This document shows, piece by piece, positions 60,141 through 64,000 of a stretch of 64,000 bases of DNA. Position numbers and translations under genes: made by a program. This stretch comes from Lepidostoma basale (Eukaryota > Arthropoda > Insecta > Trichoptera > Lepidostomatidae): positions 1 through 64,000 of the forward strand of contig JAHDVF020001346.1 in NCBI GenBank assembly GCA_022606425.2, written 5' to 3'. The notes beneath the pieces are model-generated. The model was not told the origin of the DNA. It did not search any database and worked only from the letters and a program-made list of their open reading frames with translations. Numbering within the stretch: the stretch's first letter is position 1; each line of letters begins with the position of its first letter.

Positions 60141-60544
60141 GTTGGATTGTTTTAAGTGCCTAATTACAGTAAATTAAAAAAAAACAGTGGATATCGTGGA
60201 ATAAAAATTAAATAAACACAAATGTCCGGATCGTCCAGCTGACCACAAGTTAACCATCTAAAATAACAATATGTGTTGAATTATTTTTATTTGATATTTG
60301 ATATTTTATTTTATATCATTGTATTTCAGAAAATTTGTTTTAGATTTATTATGTAGACGTTGAACGATCGAAGTGTGCGCGGTAGATGCCTTTTGGTGGC
60401 GATGAGGTTCGCAACCCATCACACCGCGTCTCTCGCGATGGCGAAAAGAGAAGGATGGAGTGCCGCATCGATTAAAGTGTGACAGTCCATTCTTTCTGCC
60501 TACCGGGGAGACGGCGTGATGGTTAGTTAGTTAGTTAGTTACAT
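60141..60544 (+). mobile_element. SINE-like composite with LINE-A tail, copy 2
   Basis: Collinear with 1223-1545. It has an extra about 60 bp (60386-60450: GGTGGCGATGAGGTTCGCAA to GATGGCGAAAAGAG) missing from copy 1. It ends CTGCCTACCGGGGAGACGGC, GTGATGG and (TTAG)n. CCGGATCGTCCAGC (60226) and GAACGATCGAAG (60361) could pair in RNA. Confidence 0.65.
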
Positions 60545-61107
60545 AATTTCTCGAGCTTCATCTAAACTTATTCTCTCAAGTGACACGCAATCGTCTTTTT
60601 TTCAATTACGTCACGTTTTATTTATTTACTCTGATTTATACAACGTTTTACCGTTTTTTTGGTTCATTTGTTTCATATATCTTTTGAAATTTCGCATTCA
60701 TAAAAAATCGTTTGATGGTGTCGTCTTTGATTTTTGGGTCAAATAAAAGAAGATTTTACGAAGCTCGGCTACCCCGTTTTAATCTATGGAATTTTGTTAT
60801 TTTATTCCGAAATTCGATGAGCCAATGGATCAGAAAAACACCGTTATGTAAGTAAAGAGATTTGAATTCGAACGAAAACACGGAAAACGAGTATTTTGTT
60901 ACAATATTATGATGTATCGAAAACAAGAAACAACATTTCCTGGTTACATAAGCTTAGGAAAATCTCCTTATTATCAGTAAATCACATTGAAAGCTTGTGC
61001 CAGGAACGGCGACGAAGTTAAAAATATATATTATTTTCGCAATATGGAAGGACGGCTTAGCAGGATCTTCGACAAGGAACTAAGGTTCGAGAGTTTTCAA
61101 AAATGCT
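60545..61107. other. Unassigned
   Basis: Mixed composition; no family recognised. The reading frame ending in the LINE-A at 61223 starts here only by chance. Confidence 0.45.
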
Positions 61108-61610
61108 CATGTGGTGTTCTTCTACCGACCCTTATGTACGGAAGCGAAGCATGGAACTGGCAAAAGAAGGATAAAAGTAAAATAAATGCAGTAAAAATGA
61201 GATCTCTTAGACGAATGTGTTGATACTCTGTGTATGATAGAGTGTCGAATGAAAATATAAGAAGTGAATGCGGTGCGAATGATGGTGTCATGAACAAAAT
61301 AATGAAAGGATCATTAAGATGGTTTGGACATATGGAAAGATTGAATGAAGAAATAATGGTAAAAAAATTATATAGTAACGATGTAAATGGAACCAGAAAT
61401 AGAGAAAGACCGAGGAAAACCTTGGCACGATCAAATAAATCAAATATTGAATGTCGGCCATGTGAGGAGTCAGAGAAACCGACGCGCGTGCATGACACGG
61501 TGTATGAATGTTGAGGAACCGAGGGAAAATGTCAGGAAAGAAAAGTGTGGCAGTCCATTTTTTCTGCCTACCCCTTCGGGGAGACGGCGTGATGGTTAGT
61601 TAGTTAGTTT
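61108..61610 (+). mobile_element. LINE-A 3' end, plus
   Basis: GTGTTCTTCTACCGACCCTT start as in 45183. VLLPTLMYGSEAWNWQKKDK, a stop in RRMC.YSVYDR, then SNENIRSECGANDGVMNKIM, KGSLRWFGHMERLNEE; a one-base insertion in KTLARSN; then RACMTRCMNVEEPRE and GGCGTGATGGTTAGTTAG. It is about 500 bp, the same extent as 45183-45687. Confidence 0.93.
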
Positions 61611-64000
61611 TTTCTCTTCTTTTAAAAGGGTATTCCGAAAATTTAACCTGTTTTCAGCAGAAAGTGTATTACTACGCGAATATTGAGCGTAATACTACGC
61701 AGAGCAGGATGCGTATTTATCACGGCGAATCACGATTATGAAGATTCTTTATTTATCATAAGCTTAACTATTAATCCGAACTTTGTACTTATTATAGCTC
61801 ATAATGTGCCCGAAGTATTTATGTTTTTTGCGCTTTATGTTCATGATATTTTTAATATTCTAAGATATAAGCACATTTCAGATGCCTTTGAAATGAAGCC
61901 TTTTGGTGATAGCTTTTGTCAAGGTTCCGCACAACCAGACGGGTAGCATGTAACATCGCAATATGTTTTTTGTGGGATTCTCTAATATTAAATTATATTT
62001 ATATTTATTAATTCCTTAACAAGAAATAGTGAAATCCTCAAAGTCTAACTAAAAAAAACCATCAAACATTAAAAAAAATATGTGTATACGTATCAAATAA
62101 TCGCCAAAAAATTTCTGAGATAAAAATGTTTCCTAAAGCCATTCGCCACTATGTCCGAAGAGATGTTCTCCGAGTTGCGTATTCCTGCTCGGGCAATGTT
62201 TTGTATTCTTTCCCCATGGGTTTAATTAAATTTTTAAATGGGGTGTAACTCAGAACATTTGCACCGCCCTATTGCCCAATAAATACAGATAAAATGAATA
62301 AAGTAACATTTGCTGCGAAATATTTTTACTTTTCCATTACACGCTTCTAACATTTTCGTTCTAATAAAATCTGCTTTATTCACCTAATCATGTGGGATCA
62401 TGCCATTTCATGTTCGGGATTTTATTATCTTCCCTTTTACCATAAAAAATATGTATTTTTTGTGCTGTAATAATAATTGTAGCAAGACTAATTCAACAGG
62501 TCTCCCCCCCCTCCTCCTAACTCCCGCACACCCCTCCGGAAATACTTCCGGCGCCGACTAATCTGATTCGTGACGTCATTACTTATTCTTATCTAAATTT
62601 ATAATTTCCGACACATTCGAGTTTAATTCGTCACAAATAAAAGGATAATAGTTCTAATGCGAACGCCTTTCTAAAAACGTTATTTTCCCTCCACCCAGTC
62701 AGACGTTGTTTCACAGTTTTTGTTCCCCTGTCAATAAGGCGTGCATACTTAATGGCCCTTTGAATGCAGACGGGCGCGTAAGGTTTTATAGGGTATACTG
62801 AGTTTTTATAGCTACCTTTAGAGGCACTAATTAATTCCAAAGTTTTCAATGTAACCGACGTTTGTTTGACGTACAATTGCGAACTTATTTAGGCTGAATA
62901 ATATATCTCTGGTAACGAGTGACTACCATTATATTTTACTTCGTAGAACTACGTAATAACTAGGGATGCCTGTGCCATACCAACGTACGCAGTGCTCATA
63001 TCTCTGCAGGAATGTGAATAAAATTCGAATGAAAATTTCCGTTTATTAATCGGTTTGCATACTTAATAACGAAGAAAAATGCCGTTCGGATTTATAGCTA
63101 AATCGTTGAATTTCGCGAAATACGTAGTGGGCAATTACTGTTTTATTATGCCAATGTAATGTTTCCCTCAGCAGTGCACGGTGTGCGAATTATTTTTATA
63201 TTTCATCATCCGCTCGGAAAATCAATCCGGGGATTCGGGAGGATTTCATGACTTGTTTTATCTCCATATATTATGTATGTAGTGTGTACGTTTTATTACT
63301 TTCGGTGTATACCAATACAACGGGAGAAGGTATTACGAATGCATAGCCGACGGACCGGAGGGCCGGCGAGCACGGGTGGGAAGGCGCTCTTAACGTTATT
63401 AGTGAGGGGCATAATACGCAGATGTAACCGTGTTCAACTCTCCTTCAGTTCCCCAAAGATACTCTGCGAAGGAATATTAAAAATAATGCCTTTATCGATC
63501 GCTGGAAAAATGTTATTCCGTGGGAATATGTGCAGAGCTAGTGTATACCTATATGTATTAAATGAATTTTCTTCATATCGTAAAAAAGTCGCCGTGTTCT
63601 CGGTGAAGTGCGGGGAGATTGCACCGAGTCACGCGAGCCTCCCAAGGTGAAGCCGAGTAATATTTACATCATATGGCAGTTAGAGAAATGTTACGGAAAT
63701 TTAACGGCGAGCTTGCGACTGGAGCCCATGAATATAAAAAGAGAGCGGTAATAGGCTACGGAGTATTGAGTCGATAAAAGTAATACGCTAACGCACACGG
63801 CAGAGGGAACCTCTTTCATACCAAATTAAACGGTTTTCTTTACATCCTTCAAACATATCATAAGTACAATTTGTATTACTTACATCATCAGAAGCGAACG
63901 AGGGGAAATTACATAAAAGAAGACAAAAATTATCATAAAAAATATTTTTCTTTGAATTCGATTCCATTTTCTGTATGATCATACAGAAAACTTAACTTAA
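61611..64000. other. Repeat-poor region, no gene identified
   Basis: No LINE, SINE or HHR repeat recognised in 2.4 kb, the longest such stretch. GC-richer patches lie at 62500-62580 (with CGTGACGTCATTAC, a CRE-like site), 63230-63440 and 63600-63650. A 125-codon plus frame (63273-63650) contains MHSRRTGGPASTGGKALLTL. An 81-codon minus frame is at 62876-62631. I recognise neither as a protein family. Likely unique intergenic or intronic DNA. Confidence 0.4.

Noticed and set aside
63273..63650. 125-codon ORF as a host gene
   Set aside because: Open frame but no recognised domain, splice sites or start context. Noted only within the repeat-poor region.
63829..63905. Hammerhead at CTGATGATGTAAG (minus, near 63890)
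   Set aside because: CTGATGA is present but no helix II partner and no GAAAC follow.
1..64000. Penelope-like reverse transcriptase as source of the hammerhead-like repeats
   Set aside because: The only RT motifs found belong to LINE-A. No GIY-YIG or Penelope-type RT was seen, so the link to Penelope-like elements is by ribozyme type only.

Overview
The window looks like nuclear DNA of an insect, tentatively a moth or butterfly. It is AT-rich and eukaryotic, with no operons, no rRNA and no CRISPR array. Nearly everything I can name is transposon debris. I could not identify a single intact host gene. The organism guess rests only on the types of LINE, SINE, Helitron and mariner remnants. Most open reading frames are short pieces of retrotransposon tails. 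Family letters (LINE-A to L, HHR-A to H, R) are mine.

The dominant component is one non-LTR retrotransposon family, LINE-A, with about 36 pieces on both strands. Almost all are 5'-truncated 3' ends of 0.1-0.55 kb. They encode a C-terminal tail (YGSEAWNWQKKD ... WFGHMERM ... GRPRKTWHDQINQ ... RACMTRCMNVEE) and stop within a few bases of a 4-bp microsatellite tail, (TTAG)n or (TTTG)n. The best copy (38946-40273) still has a reverse transcriptase with an intact YADD box, one nonsense codon and a 12-bp target duplication. Three more copies have clear duplications (29873-30039, 45183-45687, 47718-48021). At least nine other LINE families are present as tails: LINE-B (4, 8, 31, 57 and 58 kb), LINE-C (4.5, 8.3, 29 and 32.5 kb), LINE-D, LINE-E, LINE-F, an RTE-like LINE-G, CR1/jockey-like LINE-H and LINE-I, and LINE-J. 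There are two tRNA-derived SINE families, two hAT-like elements with 8-bp duplications, a Helitron-like element at 768-1178 and a deleted mariner at 57531-57817.

The most interesting signal is a set of palindromic or half-palindromic repeats of several unrelated sequence families that share one RNA-like architecture: CTGANGA, one extra nucleotide, a 4-6 bp hairpin whose base pairs covary between copies, GAAAC, 2-4 nt, then GTC, with outer arms that often pair. This is a minimal type I hammerhead ribozyme layout with one added core nucleotide. Hammerheads of the minimal type are known from Penelope-like elements and retrozymes. Here they sit in small non-coding fold-back elements with no Penelope reverse transcriptase in view. 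Strong examples are 25163-25206, 40923-40965, 50-93 (minus), 54626-54682, 44339-44377 and 53491-53529.

Layout: 1-17 kb is dense LINE-A debris with hammerhead-bearing repeats. 17.3-21.5 kb is mostly repeat-poor with GC-rich patches that could be exons or a promoter. 21.5-34.3 kb is a mosaic of LINE tails, SINEs, a hAT element and fold-backs. 34.3-38.6 kb is mixed. 38.6-61.6 kb is nested repeats, including the RT-bearing LINE-A. 61.6-64 kb is repeat-poor. The elements interact as host and parasite: SINE-1 borrows the 3' end of LINE-F, a short composite element borrows the tail of LINE-A, and several insertions sit inside older repeats, which gives a relative order of events.
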